From assembly GCA_026419785.1 (NCBI GenBank), contig JAODTK010001310.1:62001-126000 (forward strand): 64,000 nucleotides of DNA, given 5' to 3'. Under the pieces are notes generated by a model. That model made no database searches, was not told the DNA's origin, and was given only the letters and a program-made list of their open reading frames with translations. Every line of letters starts with the position of its first letter. Position 1 is the stretch's first letter. The DNA is from Sclerodactyla briareus. Taxonomy: Eukaryota > Echinodermata > Holothuroidea > Dendrochirotida > Sclerodactylidae. Position numbers and translations under genes: made by a program. Of the stretch, positions 10,408 through 23,640 are shown piece by piece.

Positions 10408-13095
10408 TGAATAGATATGATGATGTTCGGAAATAGAGTCGTGAACGAATATCTTGTGATTTGATTGATTTCCTAAGGGTTCAGGAAGCAATAGGTCATC
10501 TAGGAACACCGGCCGTATTGATCGTGGTATGAGCACCGGCGATAATCGCCTCTCGTTCTCGGACTAGTGTTCAGATTATATCGAGGCAATGGTGTAACCA
10601 ATCCAAACCTGTTCCCGGGACGCCATTTTACGTCTCCATCCAAAGGCTATGTCAGTGAACTCCAGGACCCGACCACTTTCTCGGAACTGGAGAAGAAGCG
10701 TGATGACTCACAGTCGACAGACGAACTCATGGCAAATATCCCGTTAACAAATCAGTAACACCAGAAAATCCTGTATCACAGCGGAACCCATGAAGTGAAG
10801 ACCAGACCTCGCCATCGCAACTGCAAGAGCAGCCACCTCTAGGAAAATCGTCCGGTCACTGACCCACTCTTTTTTGTTTTTTTTTAACCATTAGGTCTTG
10901 CCCCCAGAGTTGTAGTTTGTGAGCCAAATATTGGTATAATATATCATTTGTTAAGTATTCCATACAATTGGTATAGACTATAATATGTATATAAAAGCAT
11001 TATAGGCGTGAGTTAAAGGAAATTCAAGCAATTATAACAGCTTTCTTTTTTCTTTTTTTAACGAAGAAGTTATAACTCTACACTGCTTGTCCGTTTCAAA
11101 TGTAAACCTAAGTGTTAACATGATAAGAAGAAATCCCATACCGATCTCCAGAGAAAATAAATCAATAGCGATTCTGTCAAATAGATACATGCAGGTACTC
11201 TCAGATGGGTTGCGGGGTTGTTTTTGGAGAAAAATGGCGATTGGTACTTAAGATGGCCATGAGACTTAAGTCAAATAGTTCGTCAGCTTTTAAACATGTG
11301 CCGGTACAAGTTTTATAAGGTATGATTTTGTTTTTATGCCGAATCCTAGAAGAGGCAAACAGTGAAACTTATTAATCAACATTAATATAAAACTGTACAC
11401 TGGCAAAAAGCCATAAGTGATTGTATGCTACCGTTATTCCAAATTTGTTAGTCAGGTTGTTTGTTCAAGTCGGTTTACATAATAATTAGTGATATTTTAG
11501 TGATTTGAAACACATTTATATTCAACGCGGTGAAACTATTCGTTGGACATTCCTGCGAAATAATCATTCCTGTCAGCACCAGTCTGTTTTCAGGTCATTC
11601 AATTTTCCAAAGCGCGGTCATGATGGATTTTCTGCTCAATGTGGTTTATGATAACACGACATGTATAGGCTTCATACATACATTTTATGCATTACAGTCA
11701 ATGCTTCCAGACAGACATCTGAATATGTGATATATTTTTCGTGAAGTAACAGTGCGAAAAAAATAAAATATGCGCAAGCTACATACTGTATTGCATTCAA
11801 GCAGAAGCACTACAATGTTTCAATCGTTTATAACGGCCTTTTATAACTTTACAATCAATGGTAGCGAGCCCCTTGTCGCTTGCTTGAACAGTGTCGCAAG
11901 GAACCAGTGGAGCAGTCGCATGTGTACATCTGTGGTTACATGCCAATGTTACAAGGTATCCCCCAGCAAACTCTTTCACAATCTTGTTGGCCGTATTAAT
12001 GTAATAATTTTTTAATTTAAAATAACAAAAATATACTAAATATCCTTACAAAGATATCGTTGTTAGTCTGTTTAACAATTGGTAAGCCTCACCTGGAGCA
12101 TTTAGTGCATGTGTAGAATCCTTATTTCTCGGAAAATAAGTTGTCAATTGAGAACGTTCAAGGAGGGCTACCCAAAAATAAGTATCTGCGAGATGGGCCT
12201 TGTGGGAGAGATTACAGCGTCTCAGTTTGATTACGGTTGGAGCTAAGGCGAATTCGAGTTGATTTGATTAAGGTCTTTTTCGGAATTGTTCATGGTTCCG
12301 TTTTTTTTCTAATTTTCTAATTTATCACTAACAGGGTATCGTCTCGACTTCTTAGCAAACGTTGCGGTAGCAAACGTTGCGGGTTAGATCTTCGGAAGTT
12401 TCTTGCCCAGAGAGTGATCAATGAGTGTGGAACAAGCCCTCCCTGGAAATGTGTTGGTCCAAGAGTTGTAATGCCTCCAAGAAAAGTCCTGAAGGTTTTG
12501 GATCTGTGTACACGTTCTTAGGTTCTGCTTCTCTTCTTTTATGAGTCGTAGTGGTTTTCGGTCATTATAGATTCCCTTCCTGACCTTTCCTTACTGACCG
12601 ACTAAAATAAATCAATATGTCGAAAGTCTGTCAATAGTGTCAACTACAAGATGAAACAGCGTTTTACTCGAAATCAATATTTGAGTTAAAAATTCACACA
12701 AAAGTTTAGTAGTGTTGAAAAAAAATACAGTAGTTTATTGTCGAATTCCTGTTAACACCCTCCATGAGTGAGGAGTGCAAAGCTGAATATTTGATGGAAA
12801 AAAAAAGTCAACGAATCTTTGCATCTGCGTATTCCAGAAAATTATGTTAATATGTATCCGAAGAGAAAGTTTACAAAATGTAAATGCTCGCATGGCCTTT
12901 ATGTTGAACAGGTTTTTTCTGCCTCCGAGACACCACGAGAAGCAGTGACATAGAAAGAGACCTGTCCCATTTTACTATCTCATTGACTGAAAGTCAGTTT
13001 GTGTTGGATTTTCTCACTACCCTTAAATCAAAGAGATAAACCCCCAAAAATCAATTGATCAATGCCTCCAACGAACGACCTCTAAATATACCTGG
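10408..13095. other. Unassigned intergenic sequence
   Basis: AT-rich with T runs at 10,870 and 11,045. The 14-bp word AGCAAACGTTGCGG is repeated directly at about 12,353 and 12,368. No coding or RNA feature is recognised; the short frames at 10,567-10,758, 11,530-11,730 and 11,770-12,015 have no domain similarity. Confidence 0.5.
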
Positions 13096-13604
13096 TTATG
13101 CCCAGACGAGCTTACCACCTCCCTTCAAGTGTGATACTAGATAACCTTGCGCGCTATACGTGTCAAGTGTACCAAACAATGGGCCCGTAGTTTTCTCAAT
13201 GGCGGTTACCTCGTGAATGGAACTAGCTGCATGAATCTCGGTAATTCGCTCAGTTTTTTGTTTTTTGTTTTCAGCACTACACTCGCCAGCTGCCATCAGC
13301 AACGTGGTCGTCTTCTTGTGCTAGCTTGCACAATGCCTTCACGTGTTCGGTCTTCTCTAAAAAATAAGTTGATGTTAGTATTGTTAACCAAGAGCTCATC
13401 CCTCGACGTTTGAAGTAAATGGCGGCATCGTAAATGATTAGTGAACCTCCTCACGTCGTACATATCCGAATACCGAATAGCCGAGGCGACGAGTATCACA
13501 CATGAGCATCTTACGTAATTACTCAATACACAAACAACACCAGCCCCTAAACTTTTCCTACTTTACATGGAATATACAGTTGAAAACTTGGTTGTGATTA
13601 ACAT

Positions 13605-14660
13605 TTCAACTAGTTCACTTACTCACAACTGGGGGCATGTACCACGTGGTGCCCCCAATCCAATCACTGATCATAGGATTCCCCATACCATAAGATGAAC
13701 CGGGGCGTAAAATACGGGGGGGTGGGTGACAAAGAGCGGGTCTCCTCCGCCGAGTTCGGTGAAAATTTGATCTATAGCCATGACCTAAATTTTCTGTTTC
13801 CTTTCGAAAAATTGGGGCTGTCGCACAAACTAACATTCCAACCGACGGAAATATAATCGCCATCTTATTCACTTACTTTGTTGTTCGGTGAAACCCATCT
13901 ATTTCGTCATCTGTGAACTGTATTTCACACACAAAAAGGCTCTGTTTACGTATCCGTGGCTACTTTAAGTTTTTATATGCCGAATAAACAAAATTTGGCC
14001 TTTGGTCAATAGCAACAAGCTGCAAATCTCGGAATGCTGGAGTGACACGTAATGACATGTTTGTGGTGTTTTGTGTTTGATGTTTTTGAGTCCACATGAA
14101 CCCTTCACTTTGTACAATTTGGGCATACGATGTGCACTCTGGAAATTCCTGGTATGAAGACAAGATAAAAAAAAAAAGAAAATCGTTTCCTTTCCCACCC
14201 CCATTGAAACATAATTACGACATATTCGTACCTACCTGTAAACAACATTCGAAAAAGCGACGCACAATACCGGGGCGGGGCCAGCGGGAGCAGTACCCCC
14301 CCCCCCCCCCCCCCCCACGTCGGGGAGCAGCGGAGGGACGTCGGAGAGTAAAGTAATAAAATAAAAAAAATAGGTGCGTTTCGCACGTTTCGAGGAGTGC
14401 AGGAAATTGATTTAACCTATTGGCCATGTTTGTCCAAGTTTTCAGCCCCATCGGACATTATTAAATAACGGTATCAGCTCTTGCTAATTCAAGACATGAT
14501 GTGAAAGCTAATTCTCCTCAGTCGTCCATGTACCAGTCACATTACGTGATCTAGTTCGAGCTAGTTCACTTTACCACTGGGGCATGTACCACTAATGACC
14601 CCTCGTCCAATCACGATCGTGGATTCCCCACCTAAGATGGACAACAAACTCGGCCAAGAG
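13605..14660. repeat. Local direct repeat inside duplication copy A, flanking an ~850-bp insert
   Basis: The block starting CTAGTTCACTT...GGGGCATGTACCAC at 13,606 recurs at 14,564, each followed by CCAATCA and a GATTCCCCA motif. Copy B of the larger duplication has this block only once (35,518). Copy A therefore gained either a tandem duplication of about 950 bp or an insert bounded by duplicated flanks. The insert contains a poly-C run of about 21 at 14,296-14,316. Confidence 0.65.
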
Positions 14661-15049
14661 GATAGGGTTGATCCAAGGTATCGTCGTATAGTAGGGGGGG
14701 CACCGTCTCAATAACACCCCTATACTGGATTGACGCACTTATGTGGTTATGTTGTGTAAACTATCAGCTGAGTGTTGTGTGACCAAATGCCCCTTATAAT
14801 TTGAGTAATAATAGAAAATGCCTATACCTTGTCTGAGCAAGTAAACACGGCGGGATGGCGGCGTCTACTGTCGAAATATTTCAAATTCACTACAACAGCG
14901 TCTAATCTTGCACTGTGTACGTGTACCGTTTCAGAACGTTGAATAACTTCGTTTTTACCTCGCTGCCAGAACGTGACAGAACTGAATCAGCAAGTAGGCC
15001 TATACGGCAAGAAGAAAGCTTACCTTTTCTGTACTGTACTGGTATCATC

Positions 15050-17303
15050 GTACCTACTGTAAATGTAGACCACCCCGTTGGCAGCAAGCAAGCCCACAGC
15101 GGCCGGTGTTCATTGTCCTTGAGCATCGTCGGTTTATCTCTGCGTGTCGTCATCTAGCTCGATGTCACCTGATGAACGTCCCTGCCAGGGAATACTGCAT
15201 TATCACTTTCTCAGTTGATTCATTGTTTTTCCACCATCTCCTCCTCCCATCACCTCCTCCTCAAAAGAAACTCCCTCCTCCTCCTCCTCCTCTCATCCTA
15301 AGCATCATCTCATCATCATCATCATCATCAATCTCATCATCATCAACACATCAGCATCATCCATCTTCATGACATGATCACCCCGGCCCTGTCCATTGAA
15401 GACATCATCCAGGTCCGCCATCGCCCCCTCGTTACAGCTCACCTCCCACAACACATAGACTAAGTCCTGTGAATCAACGGTGATTCTGATGGGTTTAGCG
15501 GTGCTGTGTCTGCTGTAGTACCGCGAATTAGGCTGTCCCTTATGGTTTTTATTGAACCGCTTTTCTGTCCCCCACGAGGAGTAAGTTAGCCGGCTTCGTT
15601 GAGCTAACGAGATAGGAGATTGAACCCCTGCGTCCATATTGGAGGTAGACATTCTCCGCTTGGAGTTACATCTATGGAGTGGTCGAGCTCCCATGAACTC
15701 CCACGATGATTTTCCCGTCACTGACTTGGCGACGCAACTTGTGGCGGGCGTGTCAATCAGGCCCAGAAAGCATTCAAACGACCTATCTTCCCCTTCCTCT
15801 GTCGAAAATTTGGTTAACTCGTCTTTGTTTGACGATATAAACTATCGCGTCATTCTTCTATTCTTCTCCGCAGCAATGTGAACTTCCCCTACCGTATCTT
15901 CATCATGATGATGGGTTTTGTAGCACGCCCACTCACTCCCAGTCTTCGGTGTTGATCAGTAGTAGCAGGTAACATCATTTTCGGCACGATCTACACTTGC
16001 TAGCGCCATTGCGGGTCACATTCTTTTGACGCCAACGAATGTATATCGATGAGGTCATTGCTTTCGTATTGTGCCTCAAACACCTCGCAATCCCGACACA
16101 AGTCGAAATCGATAAATTAAATGTTTCTTCCAGCAAAAGTCCAACTTATATCATTCTCGCTGAGAGGTTCTCAATTTCTCTTTAGAGACTTTTTAGAGAC
16201 TCCGTTGACTTGAGAAGATCAGGTGAGGCTAACAACACACCGCCAGTTATCTGCATTCTCAGATAACAAGCGAGCCGTCGTCTCGACGCCTGTCTATCCT
16301 ACTAATAAGGGAGTCTTTATATTGCTCGAAACTGACTTTTCAGATGGAAGCATAAAAACCGCCTCGTCGCTTTAGCTGGGAAGAATATAACGCCTTTCCC
16401 TCCTAAACTCTCCAAGCGATTCTTTGCTTTATATTTGATAGCTGTTTCGTAATTCCTGACACGCTCTAGAGCCGCGTCTCTACCCCTCTCGACCACCCGG
16501 ATTTGATTTCTTTCTCCACCTGCTCACAGTATTCAGTGACTTCTTTTTCTATATCAAGGAATGTCTTACTCCACTGCTCCGTTAGTTCTGTAAATGCTTT
16601 CATCTCTTTCGTGGCACCATCTTTTTCTTCCTGGATTCGTTCCATCTCACCTTAGTTTTTTCTTTCACCCTTAGCCGCTGTTTCGATTTCCTCTAGCTGT
16701 GGCGGCTGTGGTTTATCCGGGAGCACACACGGGGCATATCGGATTATCACAAGTCTTACAATTGATGTGGCAATGACATGTCCTTGTGCCCCGGTGTCAT
16801 TTTTCGGGACTTCGAAGCTGGGAAGAGGCGGGTTGTCGCTATTTGAAGCTGAGCTTTCCAGTCTGGATATCAGCCAGTGTGACGACATGCGAATGCAGCC
16901 TGCAGACCTTCATGGTTTGATTGACTCCAAAGGCATACCTTTCACAAGGAACCCCCACAGTCTGGCATAAAGCGACGATCTTCGTTTGTTTCTCACCTGA
17001 ACTGCAACGTTTGTTCCTCCTGTTCGCCCTTTAGACCCCTCTCCAGCGCTCTGTTCTCAGTATGGCTTGCAAGAGGAATCCCCCTTTAGGCCTTCGTGGC
17101 ACCCCTCATCACGGATATCGACCCTCGTGTCTGCATGTGGGGCAATGGAAGATTGTCCGTCGCAGGAACCTGATCAACTACTTTGGAAATGCATTTCTTG
17201 CAGAAGCGATGGAGGCAACTCAAAATCTTCGGTTTCCAGAGTGCCAAGATATGGAGCAAATCAATATTTCATCTTCTAACTTCGAATGTTTTGCAGAAGC
17301 CAT
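15050..17303 (-). pseudogene. TRIM-NHL (TRIM2/3-like) E3 ligase gene, copy A, frame-disrupted
   Basis: The minus strand starts with ATGGCTTCTGCAAA (ATG at 17,303-17,301), reading MASA...LEDE and then a RING-like zinc cluster (C-x2-[CS]..., CLHRFCKKC when frames are followed). A B-box follows with CKTCDNPICPVC (plus 16,733-16,768), then a helical region (16,300-16,700), then an NHL propeller. The NHL part is open at 15,305-15,721 and includes SRYYSRHSTAKPIRITVDSQ and LVYVLWE. Proteins with RING, B-box, coiled coil and NHL are ubiquitin ligases that often also bind RNA. Length ATG to acidic tail is ~2.0 kb, normal for the family and apparently intronless. The frame shifts within the first 25 codons and several more times, so it is a pseudogene or is damaged by sequence error. 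A good splice donor, AAAAGGTAAGC, lies just after the tail near 15,025. Confidence 0.8.
15232..15365. repeat. (CTC)n/(ATC)n trinucleotide tract in the TRIM copy A tail
   Basis: CTCCTC runs followed by ATC runs, lying at the position where copy B carries its pure (ATC)n(GTC)n tract. On the gene strand the tract can encode an aspartate-rich tail, but here it is interrupted and partly out of frame. Confidence 0.85.
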
Positions 17304-17600
17304 TCTTCCTGCGATCCAATCAGGTGACCTTCGCAACCTGGGAAGTGAGAAAATACAGAAACTGCATCGACTAGTTCCTCCACAAATTAAGACCTTTGAT
17401 AATGAATGATTCTCACATGATATCTATCAGGCTGCAAAATGCAGCAATTCAATTTATTAGTGCATGTCAAGGCATGACTAACAAAATTAACCCACGGATG
17501 ACCTTTGACATGTAATTTCTGTTACCCCATGATACTTATCAGTCAATTAGTACTGGACCAAATGTCATGATTGTCCTATGTAGTACTGTAGGTAGTAGAT

Positions 17601-18282
17601 ACGCTTGACAGTTAAACAAAATGAATGAAATTATTTTTCCTTACTCTTAGAAACCGCTTGACTGTTAAAAAAAAAAATTGAAGTGGGTCTGTATTTGCAC
17701 GAAAATGGCCAAGTGGTTCTAGTATGAACTTTGACGTCAATGTTTCGAAGGACCCCAGATGAATCTTCATTTTGACCTCCAAAAGCAGAAGACGCTAATA
17801 CAAATGAAAAGAAAAAATGAATCCAGTCATAAGAATCTATTCCGTGGTCCGGATTGTTGGTATATGATGAAGTTATGTATGGCTTATCTGGCCATATACG
17901 CATGTCTATGTAATCTAATGAACTAATTACAATCTGTTTCCTTGAAGGATTATCCAAGAACTACGACGAAAATTGAAGTATTTTCTTCTAACTTCATTTG
18001 GAGACTGCATTCAACATTGATAACTTGATAGAAGAGTGCACGCCTGGCTTTTTCTTGTCATCTATTCCATTACCATGATACCATGTTTCTTTTCTTGGGG
18101 AGAACAGTCTAGAGCTCTAGGATGATTGAGTTATATCTCTTACAGTCCCATAACCTATCTGAACTCTGTTCCTTCAATCCGTTGTTGTAGCATATTCGGG
18201 CTTCTTCTTTTCGATAGATAGTTACTAACGTCCAGGCCCTAATTAGGTATATGAGATAATTCACTTCAGTGGGTGAGACGGA
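17601..18282. other. Unassigned intergenic sequence
   Basis: Upstream of TRIM copy A. One 108-codon minus-strand frame (17,631-17,957) has no recognisable motif. No repeat family is recognised. Confidence 0.45.
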
Positions 18283-18873
18283 TCATGGTCGCTCCCACAA
18301 ATTTTTCAGTACCAAACGCATGGCATTCTCAATGAACGCTGGAGCCCCTTCTCTAAGCTTGTCCTTGGAAGGCATGGAAGTGATAAATCGGAAAATTATT
18401 TGATGACCCTGTATCTTCCAAAGGCCATTCCCATAATCCGATGGTCTATTTTTCCCTCCACTTATCGCTAACCGCTCCAGCAAGCCGGTAGTGGCGCATC
18501 CTAATTTATGAATCGCCATCTCCTTCTGTCATAGGCCGCATGGGTTACATCTGTCATGCTGAGTCCTGTCCATTCAGCAATGTCTTTCAATCATCAGAAA
18601 CTTCTGGACGGCCTCTCCTCTATTCAGTTGTGCTCGAGTTATAGGTTTGGATTCTTCTGTGCTCCGCAAAGTGTCCAAAGTATTGGCATATCTTCCTCTT
18701 GATTGCTTTATAGCGTCGCTAAAGTCTATGAGCTCCTCGAGAACTTTTGCTCTAGCACCGTCCAGTAACTGTGGAAGCCAAGCAACATCCGATACTATCC
18801 TCGAGATCGTTGCGCTGCATACGTTTAGACTAGGTCCCCCCAAATTATCCCTCGAGATGCTGGTGTGCAACAT
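18283..18873 (-). CDS. Unrecognised coding-like minus-strand segment (two open blocks)
   Basis: Two open stretches on the minus strand, 18,873-18,574 (99 codons) and 18,519-18,283 (78 codons), have an ordinary protein-like composition: amphipathic helices such as LPQLLDGARAKVLEELIDF in the first and a balanced block ending in NAMRLVLKNLW in the second. They are separated by about 55 bp with stops, so they could be two exons, one broken gene, or chance. I do not recognise a family. No conserved catalytic residues were identified. Confidence 0.25.
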
Positions 18874-18889
18874 TCATCTAAAATCCTAA

Positions 18890-20130
18890 TCAATCACAAT
18901 CTGAATGTGTTCACGACACTACCTTAATCATAATCACTACCTTAAGTTAATGCGTACCTAGACTCCTCGTAAAACTACAGACGAAAGATGTAATTGAGGT
19001 TCTTACTGGTACGAAGGGTTGACAATATGACCTGGATGATACCTGCTGGGAGCACAATAACTGTGTAACAAAATAAGTGAGGAGTTCATTAATCAGCCCA
19101 AGAGGGGTGCCGTTAGAGTAGATGATCCCTATTTATTTGAGGTCAGGTCTGAAGATCACCTGTGGTCAACAGATGTCAAAGTCTGGAAACCATTTGTGCC
19201 AACGATAGATTTAGAGAGATTATACTTGCACAAAGGGCTGCCACTTGAAGTAGATGATCCTTATCGTTTGGGTAGATCGAAGGTCACCTGAGGTTTGTCT
19301 AGGCAAATTAAGCACCATTAGGAAACAGAACTAAAAAGCCCCTCCTTCAGTCGTTTAGTGGCGCGAAAAAAAAGAATCACTGAGCGCTGGATTATGTTTT
19401 GCCTACGCTGCCGACCATCCGAAGTCTCAGGTACCGCCAACACCGGGGGGGTTGGGGGGGGGGATGTGGGGGGGGAGATTTGTTCTAAGCGGGCATGTCA
19501 TTCACTTACTCGAAGTTTGTGCCTTACTGCTCATGGGTAACATCTGATGTGTTCATGAAGGGCGCTGAGGACAAACACACGACATACGAAAACGTATTGA
19601 CGGCCCGTGACGGTTCATGGTGAATAACCCCGTCGGAGTCAGCTTTCAGACAAGCTCCAACAAAGTAACAGCCTCCTCTCGTCTACTAGTAGGACGACAA
19701 TCCGCCGATTGAGGGTAATAATCAGCAGTAGATCAGACGACCATCAAAGGTTTTTGATATAGTGAGTACTCACCTAAGCTTTACCCGTGACAGGCCCACT
19801 CTTTCCCTGTTCGATTTCAGCCTTCCCAGTTGTAGGCCCTCATGGTATCGATAGCAAACTATGTAATTGGTATTGTTGGTATGGACGAGGTAGTGGTTTA
19901 TCTACGTTCTAGCAATGGAGGGCGAGTTGATTGCAACATATGCACCGAATTTGGGAAGCGAAACGGCACTGCTTGCCTTTTGCCCTATGTATACTTGAAG
20001 CATGAGTGGGTGACAAGAAGGAATTTGGACGCCTGTGTCACAAGTGTTGTATCGATGTTCATCTTGCAGCGCGCGTTTGCCCATGGCAGCGCACTACTTG
20101 TACATGTAGAGCGTCACTTTATCAAATACG
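18890..20130. repeat. Mostly unassigned, with a ~131-bp direct repeat at 19,100-19,300
   Basis: GTAGATGATCCYTATxxxTTxG occurs at about 19,117 and 19,248, each time followed by a GGTCACCTGxGGT-like block, giving two diverged units about 131 bp apart. A G-rich run lies at 19,445-19,473. The 98-codon frame at 19,842-20,138 has no recognised domain. Confidence 0.5.
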
Positions 20131-20139
20131 CTGATTAAT

Positions 20140-21500
20140 ATGAAGCCAGGTACCATCAGTATCGATATCTCCCAAGCCTCGGCAACCAACGAAATGTTGC
20201 TATACTGTATTGTGACAATGATTCAAGTGGAAATGAACACATTTGAACGTATGGTCGGGAGGCACTTGAAAACACTGGTTGATAGGTTTTTGGACCCCAT
20301 GCAATTTGTATATAGGTCGAATATAGTACGGAAGATGCCATTTTATATAGTTCGAGAGTCTTGTACTCTCACTTTGAGCACACCAATTTAGGCCAAACTC
20401 AGCACCGTATACTATTCTTTGACTTTTCGTCAGCATATAATAAGATACGCCTCATATCCTGGTCAGCAAACTCTTGGAAGTGAATGTGCAATACGATTTT
20501 ATTTAATTGAATCTTAACTATCTTAGAACGGCCCCAGTATGTTTCCATAAGGCATCGGGTTGGATGAGCTGACGAAAAATCTCCTCGAATACGGGTTCCC
20601 CCCCCCCCAGGGACATGTATTGGCCCCCATTATGTTTCACTCTCTCTATGCAGCAGATGCCAGATCATCTGCCGAAAGCTGCTCTCCTGTTAAATTTGCA
20701 GACGACACTGCCCTGATCGGGTTGGTATCGGGAAATGAGACACGCGAGTATATGAGCAAATCAGAGATTTTAAGAGATTGTAAGAATAATTTCCTGGTTC
20801 TAAATGTTGACAAAACGAGGGAAATGGCAATCGATTTCCCTAAGTATAGGGATATTCCGAGTCCTGTCCGTTTTAAGGACTGTGATGTTGAGCAAATGAA
20901 CCCAAGACAAAGGTATCTGGTGTATAACTGGATAACTGCGGGTCCTGGTATAGACATGTGATGCCACACTAAAGAAACTGAACTCTAGAATGCACTGTTT
21001 GCTTGCTATGAAAAAAATTCAATTGATGAACGTATTCTGACAATGTTTTATACTTCTACACTCGGGGGGGGTATAGAGATACATTGAGTTCTTGGGGCGG
21101 GAATGGAGGAAGAAGATCAGAACCGTATTGATTCATTAATCCGACAGGCTAGTCGCATAATTGGCCACAGTCAACCCTCCACTCTCCAGTTATACCGTCT
21201 ACTCCAACAGAATTAGTTAGACGCGATGTTGGATGATGCTGACCACCACTTCATGAAACATTTCAGAATGCAGTGATCTCTCGAGGGGGGCGTGGAAAAA
21301 GGGGGGGGGGTGGGGGGGACAGGGGGGGGAGGGAGGATGAGGCTACCGACAGCCAAAAAACCAACCGTATCCCTCCTATTCGTCCAAGTGCATCAGAATC
21401 CATAATTAGAATATAATCGCTCGTGTTCTTGCCCTTAAGTGCGACCTCCAGTCATTTTGACACATTCGAAGACTTGCCATTGTTACGCTATACAGTTTCA
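20140..21500 (+). mobile_element. Rex1/jockey-like LINE reverse transcriptase fragment
   Basis: Following frames on the plus strand gives successive non-LTR reverse transcriptase motifs. FERMVGRHLKTLVDRFLDP (20,250-20,300) is followed by FFDFSSAYN (near 20,420), then PQGHVLAPIMF (20,600-20,640), KFADDTALIG with the FADD active site at 20,695-20,706, and LNVDKTREM. Downstream are a thumb region with TMFYTSTL and SSWGGN, and RIDSLIRQASRIIG near 21,130. FDFSSAYN plus SSWGGN suits the Rex1/jockey superfamily. The copy is 5'-truncated: no endonuclease is visible. It has several frame breaks, including G runs near 21,065 and 21,290-21,335. The 3' part after 21,500 is probably its UTR. Confidence 0.8.
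21284..21340. repeat. G-rich tract, G-quadruplex-capable
   Basis: Four or more G runs of 7-11 bases separated by one to four bases, inside the LINE 3' region. The runs satisfy the simple G3+N1-7 pattern on the plus strand. Confidence 0.85.
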
Positions 21501-21999
21501 TTGTTTTACGGTGTAGCTGTTTCGCCCTTTATTAGTTTAACGGTGGATTTCCATATTTTGTATTACGAGCATTTAACTATCCTGTGCGGGTGTAATAAGG
21601 TAAATTTTAGCTTATTGACGCTGATATGGAAATAACAATACTTCCATGTTTTTGTAACGTTGACTTGTCTACGTGCGAGGCATCATGTACGTGTCTTCTT
21701 TTTTTTGCTAGTGCTGTTTACATCATATACAGCACTAGTACATTCTACATCATGTACTATTTTTTCATCCATATATTATTTATTCTTTCCAATATAACAA
21801 TCGCATGGGTATGTCTTTGTTCCATAATGTTACTGATCTTATTCTTACTAAATCATTTAAATGGATGAAACAACATTAGTAAAGTATTCATATATCTTTA
21901 AGGACTTCATTGAGCCTCATGATCTGTACTCGTCACCCTTATTTTTGTAAATAAAATGTTCTACTTGTAATGAGAACCGGATTTTGCATGAAATTTCAT

Positions 22000-23640
22000 T
22001 CACACTAGGTAACTTGTTGTTCCTTTGCACGTGAAAAGATAAATTTAGCAGTGGATATCAACAACATTAATCGGATCAAACTCGTTTGAAACCATAGACA
22101 CCAAACATAATTACACGTTCCGTCAAAGGAAGACTCTTTTAGCACTTCTAAATATTTGTCGAAAATGTGATGAACACAGTCACCTGACCGAAACAGGTGA
22201 CGGAGCGTCTCCTCGAAATTCCTACAAAGGTACACATAAAGGATCATTCCTTATACCTATTCAATAATGTATGGTAATCCGAGAAGAAGATGAAATAATC
22301 GGTACTGGAAATATTGAATCTTAGTATCTCGGGCAATCATGATTGAACTGATTGAATCAGATATTTGCTTCCAATCAAACTATAAGGGAGATTCCTCGAA
22401 ATTGATCAAGGGGTAGTGCTGTTTTTTTGTGTTCATTATACACACCACTCGTACATGTTATCCATCATAACCTACGTCATTCGAGTTAATATTAACATTA
22501 AGTGCATCTATGTCTCCCAGGTGCAGTTCCAGACGAAAATATTTTTTTTTTTTTTGTCAAGAAAGAAGATGGTAAAGTAGGACTCCTTATAAAGTATGGT
22601 AATGAGCACCTCCCGCGTTTATTAAGAATGTCTTACATAGTACCCATTTGCTCTATTTCAACTTGAATTGTAAATGTCTTTTGCCAACTTCGATTGAAGC
22701 ATTATTCAGCACTACTTGATTTCCATAATTACCATATGATTTGTATGATTATAATCACGACCATGCTTGACAATCTTCCCTGATGAAACTGTTTGAAATG
22801 GAGTGAACGTCTGTAGAATGAAAGTTACAGCTGAATAAAAAGCGTAACCACCGAATCCTTTTAAATAGTACTCAAAATTTTCCTTCGACTGTCTTCAGCC
22901 ATCTTTCAAGTAAAGTTTGATACAAGTCGTTTTCAAGCTTTTTGAGAAGGAATATGTACGAAGGGAAAAGAAAAATGTAATAATTGTCGAATAAACTCGA
23001 TGGGCGTTATGGCAATCCGTAAGAAGGTAAACCGGCTGGGAACTTATGAAAAATCTTCTAATACTCTAATGGGTTTTTTCCGGATGTTGCCCTTCTACCA
23101 TCAGTAATGATAACACTATCGTCTGCATACTGTGATTTTTTGATGTGAGCATTATCAACTCTAATACCCATAATACCATCAATAAATTTAATCAAATATG
23201 TAAAAAATGTCACTGCAGATTATCAATAGGTAAGGGCTGAGCGGCAACCCTGTTTCACCCCACGTGTAAATTAAAATACTCAGAGATGAAACCCTTAGTT
23301 ATCACACATGAACTGACATCGCCATAAAAAGTTGATACCATTCCTGGGATCAGGGCCAAAATTGAAGAAAGACAGGTTGTCTGTCTAAAAATAGATGAGA
23401 ACGCCCGTCTACTTAGTCTTCACCGTAACGAATAATGTCTAATACGGTTCTAATATTCACAGATTAAAGGGATCCTGATTGCTTCCGGGCTGATAAAATC
23501 ATTAATGTATGCTTAATACGGGTAGCAATATTTTTTATGCAATTTTATAGTCCGTGTTTAACAGAGCGATGGGTCTCCAATGCCCGTTTCGCGAGTAATC
23601 CAAATCATTTGACGGCTGGGCATTGAAGTTATAATAGATC
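22000..23640 (-). mobile_element. L1/Tx1-like LINE ORF2 fragment, copy 2 (5'-truncated)
   Basis: The minus strand carries WRPIALLNTDYKI near 23,570, RGVKQGC near 23,270, and SQYADDSVIITDG with the catalytic YADD at 23,118-23,132. A C-terminal region is open at 22,247-22,005, with ETLRHLFRSGDCVHHI and a closing AKFIFSRAKEQ. This is the order of palm, thumb and C-terminal segment in L1-clade ORF2. The YADD block matches the copy at 26,272 closely, so both belong to one family. The endonuclease and the early reverse transcriptase motifs are absent, as expected for 5' truncation. Many frame breaks are present. Confidence 0.75.

Larger units (their letters stand above)
13230..17600. repeat. Segmental duplication, copy A (TRIM-NHL segment)
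   Basis: Homologous, in the same orientation, to 35,150-38,690. Landmarks shared in order are: ACACGTGAAGGCATTGTG (reverse complement of 13,330-13,347 and 35,234-35,251), the CTAGTT...GGGGGCATGT...ACCACGTG block (13,606 and 35,518), GAAATATTTCAAATTCA (14,874 and 35,965), the TRIM gene, and upstream of it a GACC-rich unit repeat (17,495 and 38,625). Copy A is about 0.8 kb longer because of extra sequence at 13,700-14,560. Confidence 0.85.

Noticed and set aside
19842-20138. 98-codon frame just upstream of the Rex1/jockey-like LINE as its endonuclease
   Set aside because: None of the endonuclease motifs (QET, GDFN, SDH) is present in it.
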